Origin: Massilia eurypsychrophila
Lineage (GTDB): Bacteria; Pseudomonadota; Gammaproteobacteria; Burkholderiales; Burkholderiaceae_D
NCBI RefSeq assembly: GCF_002760655.1
Contig: NZ_PDOC01000002.1
Span: forward strand, 62,001 to 126,000
Length of the DNA: 64,000 nt
Reading direction: 5' to 3'
Below are positions 27,923 through 37,164 of the stretch, one piece after another. Made by a program: the position numbers and the translations under genes. Position 1 is the first letter of the stretch; the number at the start of each line of letters is the position of its first letter. The notes below the pieces were generated by a model that did not search any database, was not told where the DNA came from, and saw nothing but the letters and a program-made list of their open reading frames with translations.

Positions 27923-28089
27923 GAGTTTCCTCGTGGATGAATTGCAGCGCCTATGGGATGGGACGGAATATCGACCAGGCGATGGGCAAGCAGCGAAGAG
28001 CGCGCCCGTGGACACTCTGAGTGACGAGGTGATCAGTTAACAGTAACACACTAGTTCGCGCCGGCCGGTTCGCCATGCCGGCCGCGCCA

Positions 28090-28458
28090 TCACACGTGGA
28101 TTTCGCCGAAAAAGCCCAGCTGCAGGCTGCCGGCGATCCGCTCGGCGACCTGGATCGCCGCGGCGGACTGCTCGATGCCGAACACCTCGATCGCCGTCAT
28201 CCTGAACAGCGCCAGCCAGCGGACGAAGTGCTGCTTGCCGATGCCGTTGAGCGCCATGTGCTTGGCGAAGACATTGCCCTCGAACTCGCCGGTGCCCAGC
28301 AGCACCTTGGTCCAGAACGCATACATGCGCGGCATGTGCTGGTCCCACTTGCCTTCGAGCTTGCTGGCAAACACCGGCCCCAGCACGGCGTCGTCGCGCA
28401 CGCGCGCGTAAAACGCGTCGACCATCACCGGTATCGATGCTGCCGTAATCGAGGTCAT
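28090..28458 (-). CDS. Group III truncated haemoglobin
   Basis: 122 residues from the ATG at 28458. VDAFYARVRDDAVLGPVFASKL, the FWTKVLL segment and HMALNGIGKQHFVRWLALF (distal-to-proximal helices with the conserved HF-x-x-W-L) identify the TrHb3/YjbI-like group III globin. It probably binds O2 or NO with haem in the cytoplasm. It begins 14 bases after the flavohaemoglobin stop on the same strand, making a two-globin operon for NO handling or microaerobic life. A longer frame upstream overlaps hmp and is not used. Confidence 0.82.
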   Translation of the reverse strand: MTSITAASIPVMVDAFYARVRDDAVLGPVFASKLEGKWDQHMPRMYAFWTKVLLGTGEFEGNVFAKHMALNGIGKQHFVRWLALFRMTAIEVFGIEQSAAAIQVAERIAGSLQLGFFGEIHV

Positions 28459-28472
28459 TGCTTGCCTTTCAT

Positions 28473-29672
28473 TTAGTCGACGTAATTGAGCAGCTCGGGG
28501 CCGAACACTTCGCGGTGCAGGCGGCTTGCCGGCACGCCGGCTTCGATCAGCGAGCGCCACTGCGCCTGCATGAAGGCGACCGGGCCGCACAGGTAGACGT
28601 CGGCATCCCGGTAGGCCCATGCCGGCACCTTGCTCACGTCCATCATACCCGCGCAGATCGACGCGTCGTCCTCGGGCGAGCACGTTTCGTAAAAGGTGGC
28701 CACCGCCAGGTTCGGCATCGACTGCTTCGCCACGGCGACGTCGGCGCGGTGCGCGTGATGGCGCCCGGCGCGGGCGGCGTGGGCGAACGTGACGTGCCGC
28801 TGCGGATTGGTGCGGGCGATGCGGTTCAGTACCGAGATCATCGGCGTGATGCCGACCCCGGCCGACATCAGCACGATTGGCGCCGCGCCTTCGGTGTCGG
28901 CGGTGAAGTCACCGAACGGATGGGTCACTTTCAGGATGCTGCCCGTGACCACATGCTGGTGCAGCCAGTTCGATACGCGGCCGGCCGGCGTGGCGTCGCC
29001 CTCGCGCTCGCGCTTGACCGAGATGCGCAGCGACTGGCCGTTCGGCGCGTCCGACAGGCTGTACTGGCGCAGCTGCGTGGCGCCGTCGTCGAACGTCACG
29101 GACACGCTCAGGTACTGGCCCGGCTTGAAGGCGGGCGCCGCTTCCGCACCGGCCGGTGCGAGCACGAACGCGGTGATGTCGTCGCTTTCATTGATGACGT
29201 CGATGACCCGCATGTCGCTCAGCTGGCCGGGCGCTATGCCGGCTTGCGCGTACAGCGCGTTCTCGGCGGCGATCAGCGCGGCGGCCAGTTCGGAATAGGC
29301 TTCATCCCAGGCGGCGATCAGCGCCGGCGTGGCGGCCTCGCCGAGCACTTCCTGGATGGCGCCGAGCAGGTAGCGGCCGACGATCGGATAGTGCTGCGCG
29401 GTGATGCCGAGCGAGGCGTGCTTGTGCACGATGCGGCTGACGACCGGCGCCAGCACGGCGGCGTTGTCGATGTTGGCCGCGTAGGCAAATACGGCGGAGG
29501 CGAGCGACTGCTGCTGGCTGCCATTGGCCTGGTTGCCCATGTTGAACAGGTTGGTCAGCTCAGGGTGGGCGGCAAACATGTTGCGATAGAAAATCGTGGT
29601 GATGGCGAGGCCATGTTCGCGCAACACGGGAACACTGGCGTCGATGTAGGGGCGGGCAACTGCGGAAACCAT
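28473..29672 (-). CDS. hmp: Flavohaemoglobin, nitric oxide dioxygenase
   Basis: 399 residues from the ATG at 29672, preceded by GGAGAATCAA; the frame extends to 29705 without a better start. Domains: globin (residues 1-135, proximal His in SRIVHKHASLGI), FAD-binding ferredoxin-reductase domain with RQYSLSDAPNG (RxYS), and NAD-binding domain with SAGVGITPMISVL and YLCGPVAFMQ, C-terminal EVFGPELL. Oxidises NO to nitrate with NADPH and O2. An NsrR-type box lies about 90 bases upstream. Followed by a TrHb3 gene. Confidence 0.95.
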   Translation of the reverse strand: MVSAVARPYIDASVPVLREHGLAITTIFYRNMFAAHPELTNLFNMGNQANGSQQQSLASAVFAYAANIDNAAVLAPVVSRIVHKHASLGITAQHYPIVGRYLLGAIQEVLGEAATPALIAAWDEAYSELAAALIAAENALYAQAGIAPGQLSDMRVIDVINESDDITAFVLAPAGAEAAPAFKPGQYLSVSVTFDDGATQLRQYSLSDAPNGQSLRISVKREREGDATPAGRVSNWLHQHVVTGSILKVTHPFGDFTADTEGAAPIVLMSAGVGITPMISVLNRIARTNPQRHVTFAHAARAGRHHAHRADVAVAKQSMPNLAVATFYETCSPEDDASICAGMMDVSKVPAWAYRDADVYLCGPVAFMQAQWRSLIEAGVPASRLHREVFGPELLNYVD

Positions 29673-29761
29673 TTGATTCTCCAAAATGCATGAGTGCATC
29701 AACAACTACAAAAAATGCTCACGTTGTGTGAGTCGTGCTCGTCAGCGGCACCATTCTATCA

Positions 29762-29784
29762 AAGATGCATTTCATTTGCATCTT
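29762..29784. promoter_or_regulatory. NsrR-type binding site upstream of hmp
   Basis: A 23-bp imperfect palindrome: AAGATGCAT on the left and TTGCATCTT on the right, separated by TTCAT. This fits the NO-sensing repressor NsrR consensus (AAGATGC-[CT]-TTT... symmetric) and hmp is its classic target. A TAGAAT -10-like hexamer lies just downstream on the minus strand. Half-site-like GATGCA...TGCATT recurs near the ribosome-binding site (29686-29701). Confidence 0.65.
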
Positions 29785-29870
29785 ATCGCTCATTTTCGCG
29801 CTTTTACCCGCGGCGCCCGCTCGGCTTATGATGTGCATTGGTCACGCCGCTGAACTGCGCGAAAGAGGAA

Positions 29871-31106
29871 ATGAAGAGTACGTTGAAAGCACCTGTCGAT
29901 TCACTGGCGAGCGCGCCGTCCCTGGCGGCGCGGCGGCCGTTCCTGACCGCGCTTGCCTTGTCGCTGGGCGCTGCCGTGTCGCTTGGCCTGACGCGCTTTT
30001 CCTACGCGCTGTTGCTGCCGCCGATGCGCGACGACCTGGGCTGGAGCTACCTGTTGTCCGGCTCGATGAATACCGGCAATGCGCTCGGCTACTTGATCGG
30101 CGCGCTGATCACGCCGGCCATCATGCGGCGCTTCGGCGCCCAGGCCGCGCTGGTCGGCGGCGCCGTGCTGGCCGGCATCTTCATGATGCTGTCCGGCCTG
30201 GTGGTAAACGCCGAACTGCTGATCCTGCAGCGCGTGCTGGCCGGCATTGCCAGCGCCGCCATCTTCATCGCCGGCGGCGTGCTGGCGGCGCGGCTGAGTT
30301 TGCTGCATCCGGACCGCGCCGGCCTGCTGATCGGCATCTACTACGGCGGCACCGGCATCGGCATCGTGATCTCGGCGCTGCTGGTGCCGCTCGCGCTGGC
30401 GGCGGCAGGCGCGCACGGCGCCGCGCACGCGTGGCAGTGGGCGTGGGTGGCGCTGGGCGCCGTCTGCCTGCTGGCGACGGTGGCGATGGCGCTGCCGGCG
30501 CGCCACATCGACGGCGCCGCCTCGCCGGCCAGCGCGCACGGCAACTTCCGCCTGCGGCCGTTTGCGTTCGGGCTGCTCGGCTACCTGATGTTCGGCGTCG
30601 GCTACATCGGCTACATGACCTTCGTCATCGCCGTGCTCAAGGAGCAAGGCATGGGCGCCGGCACCATCACGCTGTTCTATTCGATGCTCGGGGTGGCGGT
30701 GATCGCCTCGTCGCGCATCTGGGCGCGCATGCTCGACCGCTTCAAGGGCGGCCAGTCGATGGCGGTACTCAATGGACTGCTCGGCGTGGCGACCATCATG
30801 CCGGCGTTGACGGCGGCGCCGGTGCTGGTGTTTGTCCCGGGTCTGATGTTCGGCGCGATTTTCCTGTCGGTGGTGGCCTCCACGACCGCGCTGGTACGCC
30901 ATAATTTGCCGCAGCACGCCTGGTCGTCGGGCATCAGCGCGTTCACGACGGTGTTCGCTCTTGGGCAGATCGTCGGGCCGTCGATGATCGGCTGGATCGC
31001 CGACGGGCCGGGCGGCTTGCAGCGCGGGCTGATATATTCCGCCGTGGCGCTGTTTGCCGGCGCCGTGCTGGCGTCGCGCCAGCGCGCACTCGAAGGAAGC
31101 AAATGA
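29871..31106 (+). CDS. YbfB/YjiJ-type MFS transporter
   Basis: 411 residues from the ATG at 29871 (AGAGGAA just upstream; an in-frame GTG at 29838 is the alternative). Inner-membrane transporter with 12 predicted helices. SLGLTRFSYALLLPPMRDDLGWSY and GNALGYLIGALITP are typical of the YbfB/YjiJ MFS group (RFxY...LLPxM...GW motif), whose substrates are unknown. The stop overlaps the start of the next gene (ATGA), which suggests that the two work together. It is divergent from the hmp-globin unit, so the NsrR-type box could influence it. Confidence 0.8.
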   Translation: MKSTLKAPVDSLASAPSLAARRPFLTALALSLGAAVSLGLTRFSYALLLPPMRDDLGWSYLLSGSMNTGNALGYLIGALITPAIMRRFGAQAALVGGAVLAGIFMMLSGLVVNAELLILQRVLAGIASAAIFIAGGVLAARLSLLHPDRAGLLIGIYYGGTGIGIVISALLVPLALAAAGAHGAAHAWQWAWVALGAVCLLATVAMALPARHIDGAASPASAHGNFRLRPFAFGLLGYLMFGVGYIGYMTFVIAVLKEQGMGAGTITLFYSMLGVAVIASSRIWARMLDRFKGGQSMAVLNGLLGVATIMPALTAAPVLVFVPGLMFGAIFLSVVASTTALVRHNLPQHAWSSGISAFTTVFALGQIVGPSMIGWIADGPGGLQRGLIYSAVALFAGAVLASRQRALEGSK

Positions 31107-31828
31107 ATAAATTGATCGCCGAATTGACCAGGTTATACCTGTCGCCTGGCGCCATGTCGGCGCCGGCGCTCGAACAGCAGCTGCGCGGCCAGGCGACGCA
31201 TGCCATCAGCCTGACCGACGGCGAGGGACTGGCGCGCGCCATGGTCATCGCGTTCAACAAGACCGACACCGAGGGCGAACATTGGGCCTTGCTGTGCGAG
31301 GTGGCCAACGCCTTGCAGGCGGAGCTTGGCCTGCCGGCGCCGGCGGTCAGCATTTCGGGCGCGGATGGCTATGGGCTGTGGCTGTCGCTGGAAAACGCGG
31401 TGCCTGCCGCCATGGTCCAGCAGTTCCTTGGCCTGCTGCGCAAGGCGTATTTCCCGCGCATGGAACTGGGCGCGGACGCACTGGTCGAGCTGCCGCCGTG
31501 CCTGCACCAGCCCAGCGGGAAGTGGGCGGCGTTTATCAATCCGGGGCTGGGCGCGTCGTTCGCCGACGAAGCCGGGCTGGAGATGGCGCCGCCGTTCGCC
31601 GGTCAGGCGGCGCTGCTCGAGAGCGTGCAGAGCATCAGCGCGGCGCAGTTCCAGCGGGCGACGACGATGCTGCAGCAGGCGCATGGCGTGGCGGCGCCGG
31701 CCAGCGAGCCGGCGCCTTCAACTGCTCAGGGCTTGCTGCTGAAAGACGCGACGCTGGAAGACATCGTGCGCCATCTGCACGCGAACAATATCGAGCCGAC
31801 TTTCCGGCACCTGATGCCGCAGCGTTGA
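31103..31828 (+). CDS. Conserved hypothetical protein coupled to MFS transporter
   Basis: 241 residues, soluble, without signal peptide. The conserved-looking blocks are GADGYGLWLSLENAVP, FLGLLRKAYFPRMEL, ELPPCLHQPSGKWAAFINPGL and FADEAGLEMAPPFAGQAALL. The succession GYGLWLSL, LPP-x-LH-x-SGKWAAFI loosely recalls archaeo-eukaryotic primase-like folds, but the metal-binding acidic triad is not evident, so I do not assign it. The C-terminal 40 residues form a separate helix after a Pro/Ala linker. ATGA overlap with the transporter gene. Confidence 0.55.
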   Translation: MNKLIAELTRLYLSPGAMSAPALEQQLRGQATHAISLTDGEGLARAMVIAFNKTDTEGEHWALLCEVANALQAELGLPAPAVSISGADGYGLWLSLENAVPAAMVQQFLGLLRKAYFPRMELGADALVELPPCLHQPSGKWAAFINPGLGASFADEAGLEMAPPFAGQAALLESVQSISAAQFQRATTMLQQAHGVAAPASEPAPSTAQGLLLKDATLEDIVRHLHANNIEPTFRHLMPQR

Positions 31829-32227
31829 TTACTTCGCCGGTGTCGCCAGCGGCTTGCTCTTGTCGACGACATACACGCCGAGGAAGCGCAGCGGCGCGCT
31901 GCCCGGATTGTGGGCGCCGTGCACTTTTCCAGCCGGGACCACAAAGGCTTCGCCGGCCTTGACGAGGCGCGGTGGCTCGCCATCGATCAGCAGTTCGACT
32001 TCGCCTTCCAGCACGTAGCTGATCTCGTCGCCCGGATGGGTGTGGCGCGGCGCGGACACGCCGCCGTCGATTTCGCCGCGCACCACCACCGCGTGCTGGC
32101 CTGGCGCGGCGACGTCCGCGGTCAGCACCGGCGTGCGCTTGATCTGCGCCGAGGCGCCCGCCGTGGCCAGCAGGGCAACGACGAGCAAGGATGCGGCGAT
32201 TGCGGTGGAAGGCTTCTGTACGATCAT
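31829..32227 (-). CDS. Secreted cupin-domain protein
   Basis: 132 residues from the ATG at 32227 (AAAGGAAC upstream). Signal peptide MIVQKPSTAIAASLLVVALL...AGASAQ. The cupin core follows: RHTHPGDEISYVLEGEVELLIDGE (metal ligands His, His, Glu of motif 1) and AGKVHGAHNPGSAPLRFLGVYV (motif 2 with His). Exported single-domain cupins of this kind are often stress-induced; substrate unknown. The stop directly abuts the convergent gene's stop with no gap. Confidence 0.75.
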   Translation of the reverse strand: MIVQKPSTAIAASLLVVALLATAGASAQIKRTPVLTADVAAPGQHAVVVRGEIDGGVSAPRHTHPGDEISYVLEGEVELLIDGEPPRLVKAGEAFVVPAGKVHGAHNPGSAPLRFLGVYVVDKSKPLATPAK

Positions 32228-32273
32228 GACGTTCCTTTCGGGGGCAAATGGGCGCCGGATGCGCTGAGCCATA

Positions 32274-32696
32274 TTACGCCGGCTTGGCGATGACATGAGC
32301 TTTCTTTTCGCCCGTGACCGGCAAACTCTGGATCACCCCGAACACGATTTCGAACAAGGTGAAGCCGAGGATCAGCGCGCTGGCGCCGTGCGCGACCGCG
32401 TAAATCTGCCAGGCCGCAAACAGGAATCTCGCCATGGCGTCGTAGCGGCCGAACTGCAATTGCGGATCGCGTATGCGCAAGACCGCCCACACCACCACGA
32501 TCGAGCCGAGCAGGTTCGCCATCAGCATGTGCGCCGGCTCGAAAGGCGGGAGCGAGCCGGGCAGCCCCTGCGCTGCAATTGCCAGCATCGCATGCATCGC
32601 CGCGAACGTCCACGGTGTGGCAAAGCCTATCGTGGCCACCAGGTCGTACCAGGCGCTTACGCGGACGATGCGGCAATATTGGGCGGGATGAATCAT
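32274..32696 (-). CDS. Small integral membrane protein, MerR-linked
   Basis: 140 residues with about four hydrophobic helices (SAWYDLVATIGFATPWTFAAM; HMLMANLLGSIVVVWAVL; FLFAAWQIYAVAHGASALIL; LFEIVFGVIQSL). No named family recognised with confidence. It is divergent from a MerR-type regulator, and the gap holds an elongated-spacer promoter reading toward this gene, so MerR probably activates it. About 46 bases upstream of the cupin gene on the same strand, so both may be induced together. Confidence 0.6.
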   Translation of the reverse strand: MIHPAQYCRIVRVSAWYDLVATIGFATPWTFAAMHAMLAIAAQGLPGSLPPFEPAHMLMANLLGSIVVVWAVLRIRDPQLQFGRYDAMARFLFAAWQIYAVAHGASALILGFTLFEIVFGVIQSLPVTGEKKAHVIAKPA

Positions 32697-32733
32697 TGGC
32701 TGCTCCTTGATATTTCAAGTATTGAAGCGCCAA

Positions 32734-32764
32734 GCGTAAGGTATTGAGTACACTCCAGGGTCAA
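32734..32764 (-). promoter_or_regulatory. MerR-type promoter with long spacer
   Basis: On the minus strand: TTGACC, then CTGGAGTGTACTCAATACC (19 bases), then TTACGC. The dyad GGAGT-GT-ACTC in a 19-base spacer between -35 and -10 is the hallmark of MerR-activated promoters (compare ZntR/CueR sites). It reads toward the membrane protein gene, with a 5' leader of about 30 bases. Confidence 0.55.
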
Positions 32765-32786
32765 GCAGAATCGGCGGAAAGATCAT

Positions 32787-33137
32787 ATGCATATCGGGAC
32801 GTTGGCGGAAATGACTGGCCTCAGCCGGGATACCCTGCGCTTTTACGAGCAGCGCGGATTGATCAGGTCGAGCCGGTCCGCCAACGGCTACCGCCTGTAC
32901 GCGGTCGAAACGGTACACCTGCTCGGTTATATCCGCATCGCGCAGCGGCTCGGATTTACCCTGGGGCAGATCGGCGAGAGCCTGCCGGCGCTGTGGGATT
33001 CCGCCATGCCGCAGCTGGAGGTCAATGCGCTGCTGGCGGAGAAAGTGGCCGCGATCGACCGCAAGATCGACGAGCTGTCCGGCCTGAAAAAAGAGCTGCT
33101 TGAAATGATGGGGCAGGTTTGCCCGAATCAGAGCTAG
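32787..33137 (+). CDS. MerR family transcriptional regulator
   Basis: 116 residues. HIGTLAEMTGLSRDTLRFYEQRGLI is the MerR winged helix-turn-helix; GYRLYAVETVHLLGYIRIAQRLGFTLGQI the second half; the dimerisation helix spans about residues 80-108. The only cysteine is in the C-terminal tail (MGQVCPNQS), so classical Cys-rich metal coordination is unlikely. Divergent from the small membrane protein gene and overlooking a MerR-type promoter. Inducer unknown. Confidence 0.85.
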   Translation: MHIGTLAEMTGLSRDTLRFYEQRGLIRSSRSANGYRLYAVETVHLLGYIRIAQRLGFTLGQIGESLPALWDSAMPQLEVNALLAEKVAAIDRKIDELSGLKKELLEMMGQVCPNQS

Positions 33138-33160
33138 GGGTCAGACCTGGTCTGACCCCT
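33136..33160. repeat. GGGGTCAGA inverted repeat (intergenic repeat family)
   Basis: AGGGGTCAGA, CCTGG, TCTGACCCCT: perfect 10-bp arms overlapping the merR stop codon and lying between two convergent genes. Related copies occur at 39068-39142. Could act as a bidirectional transcript end or be a dispersed repeat. Confidence 0.7.
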
Positions 33161-33168
33161 GTATTCCC

Positions 33169-34467
33169 TTAGCGGGCGGCGATGCCAAGCAACGCCGGCA
33201 GGGTCGACACCAGGTACAGCACCACGCCGATCAAGCCGCCGACCACGGTGCCGTTGATGCGGATGTACTGCAGGTCCTTGCCGATATTGAGCTCGATCTG
33301 CTGCGACATCTCCTTGCTGTCCCAGTTCTTCACGGTGTCGGCGATGTGGCGGGTCAGGAACTGGGCGAACTCCGGCGCCGCGCTGCGCACCGCCGCCTCC
33401 AGATGGTCGTTGAGCGACTGGCGCAGCCGCACGTCTTCGGCCAGCGTGCGGCCGATCCAGCTGCCGGTGGCTACCACGCGCTGGTGCAGCACCGACTGCT
33501 CGCTGTGCAGGTCCTTTTTGAGCCACGCCTTCAGGTCGTCCCACAAGGACTTCAGATAGGTGTTGAGGGTGTCGTCGCCGAGCAGGTACTGCTTGATCTC
33601 CTCGCCCTTCTGATGGAACTCTGGATCGCTTTTCAGTCGCTCGACGAAGTCGTGGGTGAAGCGGTCGAAGTTGCGGCGCAGCTCGTGATCCGGGTCGCCA
33701 TTGACCTTGGCGAGGATGCCTGCCGCCAGCCGCACCGCGATGTCGGCGCCCTTGCGGCCGATCATCTCGGACGGCAGCACCTTTTCGAACACCGCGTACT
33801 CTTCCTTGAGCCAGTCGACGATGCCCTGCGCGATGAACGCCTGCGTCTCTTCGTTGTGCAGCAGCGTGGCAAGCTGGTTGATGCCTTCGTCGAGCAGCTG
33901 CTGGTGGCGCCCGTTCCTCGTCATCGATTCGATGATCACGCCGGCCGACTGCGACAGGTCGACGCTGTTGACCAGCGAGTGCACAGCCTTGCGGATGAAG
34001 TTCTGCACCGGCGCGTCCTCGATGAAATCGAGTACGCCGGCGGCCAGCTTGACCAGGTAGTCGCCCAGCACCTTGGCGTTGTCGGGCCGGACCAGCCAGT
34101 CGGCCACCTTCTGCGCCGGGTCGTGGCGCCGGATCAGGCTCACCACCGATTCGGTATCGAGGAATTTGTCGCGCACGAACACGGCCAGGTTGTCGGCGAT
34201 CTTCTCCTTGTTCTTGGGGATGATGGCGGTATGGCGCGACACGAACGGAATCGGCACGCGCTTGAACAGGGCGACGACGGCGAACCAGTCGGCCAGCGCG
34301 CCGATCATCGCCGCCTCGGCAAACGCTTTCAAAAGACCGACCCACCACGACGGCGGCAGGAACAGCGTCACGGCGAACAGGACGCCGGCGCCGACAAAGA
34401 ACATCAGCGCCAGCCGCTTGGAGGCGCGCAGTTCGCCTTCCTTATCCAGCGGTACGGCGGTGCTCAA
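33169..34467 (-). CDS. DUF445 membrane protein
   Basis: 432 residues if started at TTG 34467, which overlaps the stop of the preceding DUF2007 gene; an in-frame reading continues further upstream without DUF445 character. Two N-terminal segments (LALMFFVGAGVLFAVTLFLP and the GLLKAFAEAAMIGALADWFAVVALF motif) and a C-terminal membrane helix (TVVGGLIGVVLYLVSTLPALLG) bracket a long charged helical domain. GALADWFAVVALFKRVPIPFV...SRHTAIIPKNKEKIADNLA is the diagnostic DUF445 motif. Probably a membrane-anchored coiled-coil protein; role unknown. Confidence 0.8.
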   Translation of the reverse strand: MSTAVPLDKEGELRASKRLALMFFVGAGVLFAVTLFLPPSWWVGLLKAFAEAAMIGALADWFAVVALFKRVPIPFVSRHTAIIPKNKEKIADNLAVFVRDKFLDTESVVSLIRRHDPAQKVADWLVRPDNAKVLGDYLVKLAAGVLDFIEDAPVQNFIRKAVHSLVNSVDLSQSAGVIIESMTRNGRHQQLLDEGINQLATLLHNEETQAFIAQGIVDWLKEEYAVFEKVLPSEMIGRKGADIAVRLAAGILAKVNGDPDHELRRNFDRFTHDFVERLKSDPEFHQKGEEIKQYLLGDDTLNTYLKSLWDDLKAWLKKDLHSEQSVLHQRVVATGSWIGRTLAEDVRLRQSLNDHLEAAVRSAAPEFAQFLTRHIADTVKNWDSKEMSQQIELNIGKDLQYIRINGTVVGGLIGVVLYLVSTLPALLGIAAR

Positions 34468-34793
34468 TCGGGCTCGCCCACGTCGGTGTTTTCGTCGAGC
34501 TGGTAGTCGCCGCGCTCGTAGGCGGCGAGGATTTCTTCGGCCTGCTGCAGGTATTCGGCGGGCGCCAGGATGCGCACGCCGCCGAGCGCCGGCGCGATCA
34601 GCAGGTCGGCCTGCACGTGGTTGGCGTCGGCCACCACCGCCGGCACGCCGCCCGCCACCAGGCAGCCCTGCAGTACGTAGGCATCGGTCGGCACCAGGCA
34701 TTTGGCGACGACGAACAGGTCGCGGCCAGGCAGCGCTTCGGCTTCCATGCCGGCGCTGACAATGCGGCCCTGGTCACCCAGCGTGTTTTCCAT
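34464..34793 (-). CDS. DUF2007 domain protein
   Basis: 109 residues. VVAKCLVPTDAYVLQGCLVAGGVPAVVADAN and GGVRILAPAEYLQQAEEILAAYERG are characteristic of DUF2007, a small ferredoxin-like fold proposed to have a signal-transducing role. Translationally coupled (overlapping stop/start) to the DUF445 gene. GGAGTTGCG precedes the ATG. Confidence 0.75.
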   Translation of the reverse strand: MENTLGDQGRIVSAGMEAEALPGRDLFVVAKCLVPTDAYVLQGCLVAGGVPAVVADANHVQADLLIAPALGGVRILAPAEYLQQAEEILAAYERGDYQLDENTDVGEPD

Positions 34794-34849
34794 CGCAACT
34801 CCTCGGCGGTTTCAAGGTGCCATCTTACTACCGCGGCCGTTTGCACGCC

Positions 34850-36001
<1,152 letters not shown>

Positions 36002-36013
36002 GCGAACTTTCCC

Positions 36014-37156
36014 TTACAGTGAACGGGCGATGATTTCTTTCATGATCTCGTTGGCGCCGCCGTAGATGCGCTGCACCCGCGCGTCGACGTACATCTGGGC
36101 GATCGGGTATTCGAGCATGTAGCCGTAGCCGCCGAACAGCTGCACGCACTGGTCGATGACCTTGCACTGCAGGTCCGAGATCCAGTACTTCGCCATCGAC
36201 GCCTGCACCGCATCCATGCGCCCGGCGATCATGTCGTCGATGCAGCGGTCGATGAAGATGCGCGCGATGGTCGCTTCGGTCTTGATCTCGGCCAGCACGA
36301 AGCGGGTGTTCTGCATCTCGATCAGGGCCTGGCCGAATGCCTTGCGCTCGCGCGTGTGCTCGACCGTCAGCTTCAGGGCGCGCTCGATCGCCGCCACGCC
36401 GGATACGCCCAGGATGGTGCGCTCGTACGGCAGCTCGGTCATCAGCTGCGCGAAGCCGCGCCCTTCGACGCCGCCCAATACACCGTCACTCGCCACATGG
36501 GCGTCGTCGAAGAACAGCTCGCACGTGTCCTGGCCCTTCTGGCCGACTTTTTCGAGGATGCGGCCGACCCGGAAGCCCGGATTGTTCTTCGTCTCGAGCA
36601 GCAGCAGCGACACGCCGCGCGCGCCGGCTTCCGGATCGGTCTTGACGACGACCAGCACCAGGTCGGCCAGGAAGCCATTGGAGATGAAGGTCTTGGAGCC
36701 GTTGACGCGGTAGCCATCGGGGCCTGCCACTGCGGTGCTGCGGATGCCCTTCAGGTCGGAGCCGGCGCCCGGTTCCGACATGGCGATGGCGCCGACCATC
36801 TCGCCGCTGGCCAATAGCGGCAGGTACTTCTGCTTCTGTTCTTCGGTGCCCTGGTTGAGGATGTAGTGGGCGACGATGGCGTGCACGTGGATGCCGAACG
36901 CCATGTCGCCGGCGTAGCCGAGCTCCTCGAACACCACGCACTGGTGGGCGAAGCTGCCGCCCGAGCCGCCGTAATGTTCCGGGATATCGGCCAGCAGCAT
37001 GCCCATCTCGCCGCCCTTGTTCCACAGTGCGCGGTCGACGTGCTGCTGGTCCCTGAAGCGCTGCTGGTGCGGCGCTACTTCGCTGTCGACGAAGCGGCGC
37101 ACGGCGTCGCGAAAGCCTTCCAGCTCGGGATTCATCGACGGAGAAGTGAGGTCCAT
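36014..37156 (-). CDS. Acyl-CoA dehydrogenase
   Basis: 380 residues from the ATG at 37156 (TAGGAG upstream). FAD enzyme catalysing alpha,beta-desaturation of an acyl-CoA. Signature AIAMSEPGAGSDLKGIRSTA (family signature 1), NGSKTFISNG, FEELGYAGDM, and QLFGGYGYMLEYPIAQMYVDARVQRIYGGANEIMKEIIARSL at the C-terminus (signature 2; G-[G/T]-x-[N/E]-[E/I]). The expected catalytic Glu falls in the IYGGANEI loop. Middle gene of the thiolase-dehydrogenase-CoA transferase operon. Confidence 0.9.
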   Translation of the reverse strand: MDLTSPSMNPELEGFRDAVRRFVDSEVAPHQQRFRDQQHVDRALWNKGGEMGMLLADIPEHYGGSGGSFAHQCVVFEELGYAGDMAFGIHVHAIVAHYILNQGTEEQKQKYLPLLASGEMVGAIAMSEPGAGSDLKGIRSTAVAGPDGYRVNGSKTFISNGFLADLVLVVVKTDPEAGARGVSLLLLETKNNPGFRVGRILEKVGQKGQDTCELFFDDAHVASDGVLGGVEGRGFAQLMTELPYERTILGVSGVAAIERALKLTVEHTRERKAFGQALIEMQNTRFVLAEIKTEATIARIFIDRCIDDMIAGRMDAVQASMAKYWISDLQCKVIDQCVQLFGGYGYMLEYPIAQMYVDARVQRIYGGANEIMKEIIARSL

Positions 37157-37164
37157 GGCAGCTC

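Noticed and set aside
28055-28087. Hairpin GCCGGC...GCCGGC after the TrHb3 gene as terminator
   Set aside because: Short arms, GC-rich background and no T run on the minus strand.
31103-31828. Primase-like (archaeo-eukaryotic primase) assignment
   Set aside because: Only loose motif resemblance; acidic metal-binding residues not identifiable.
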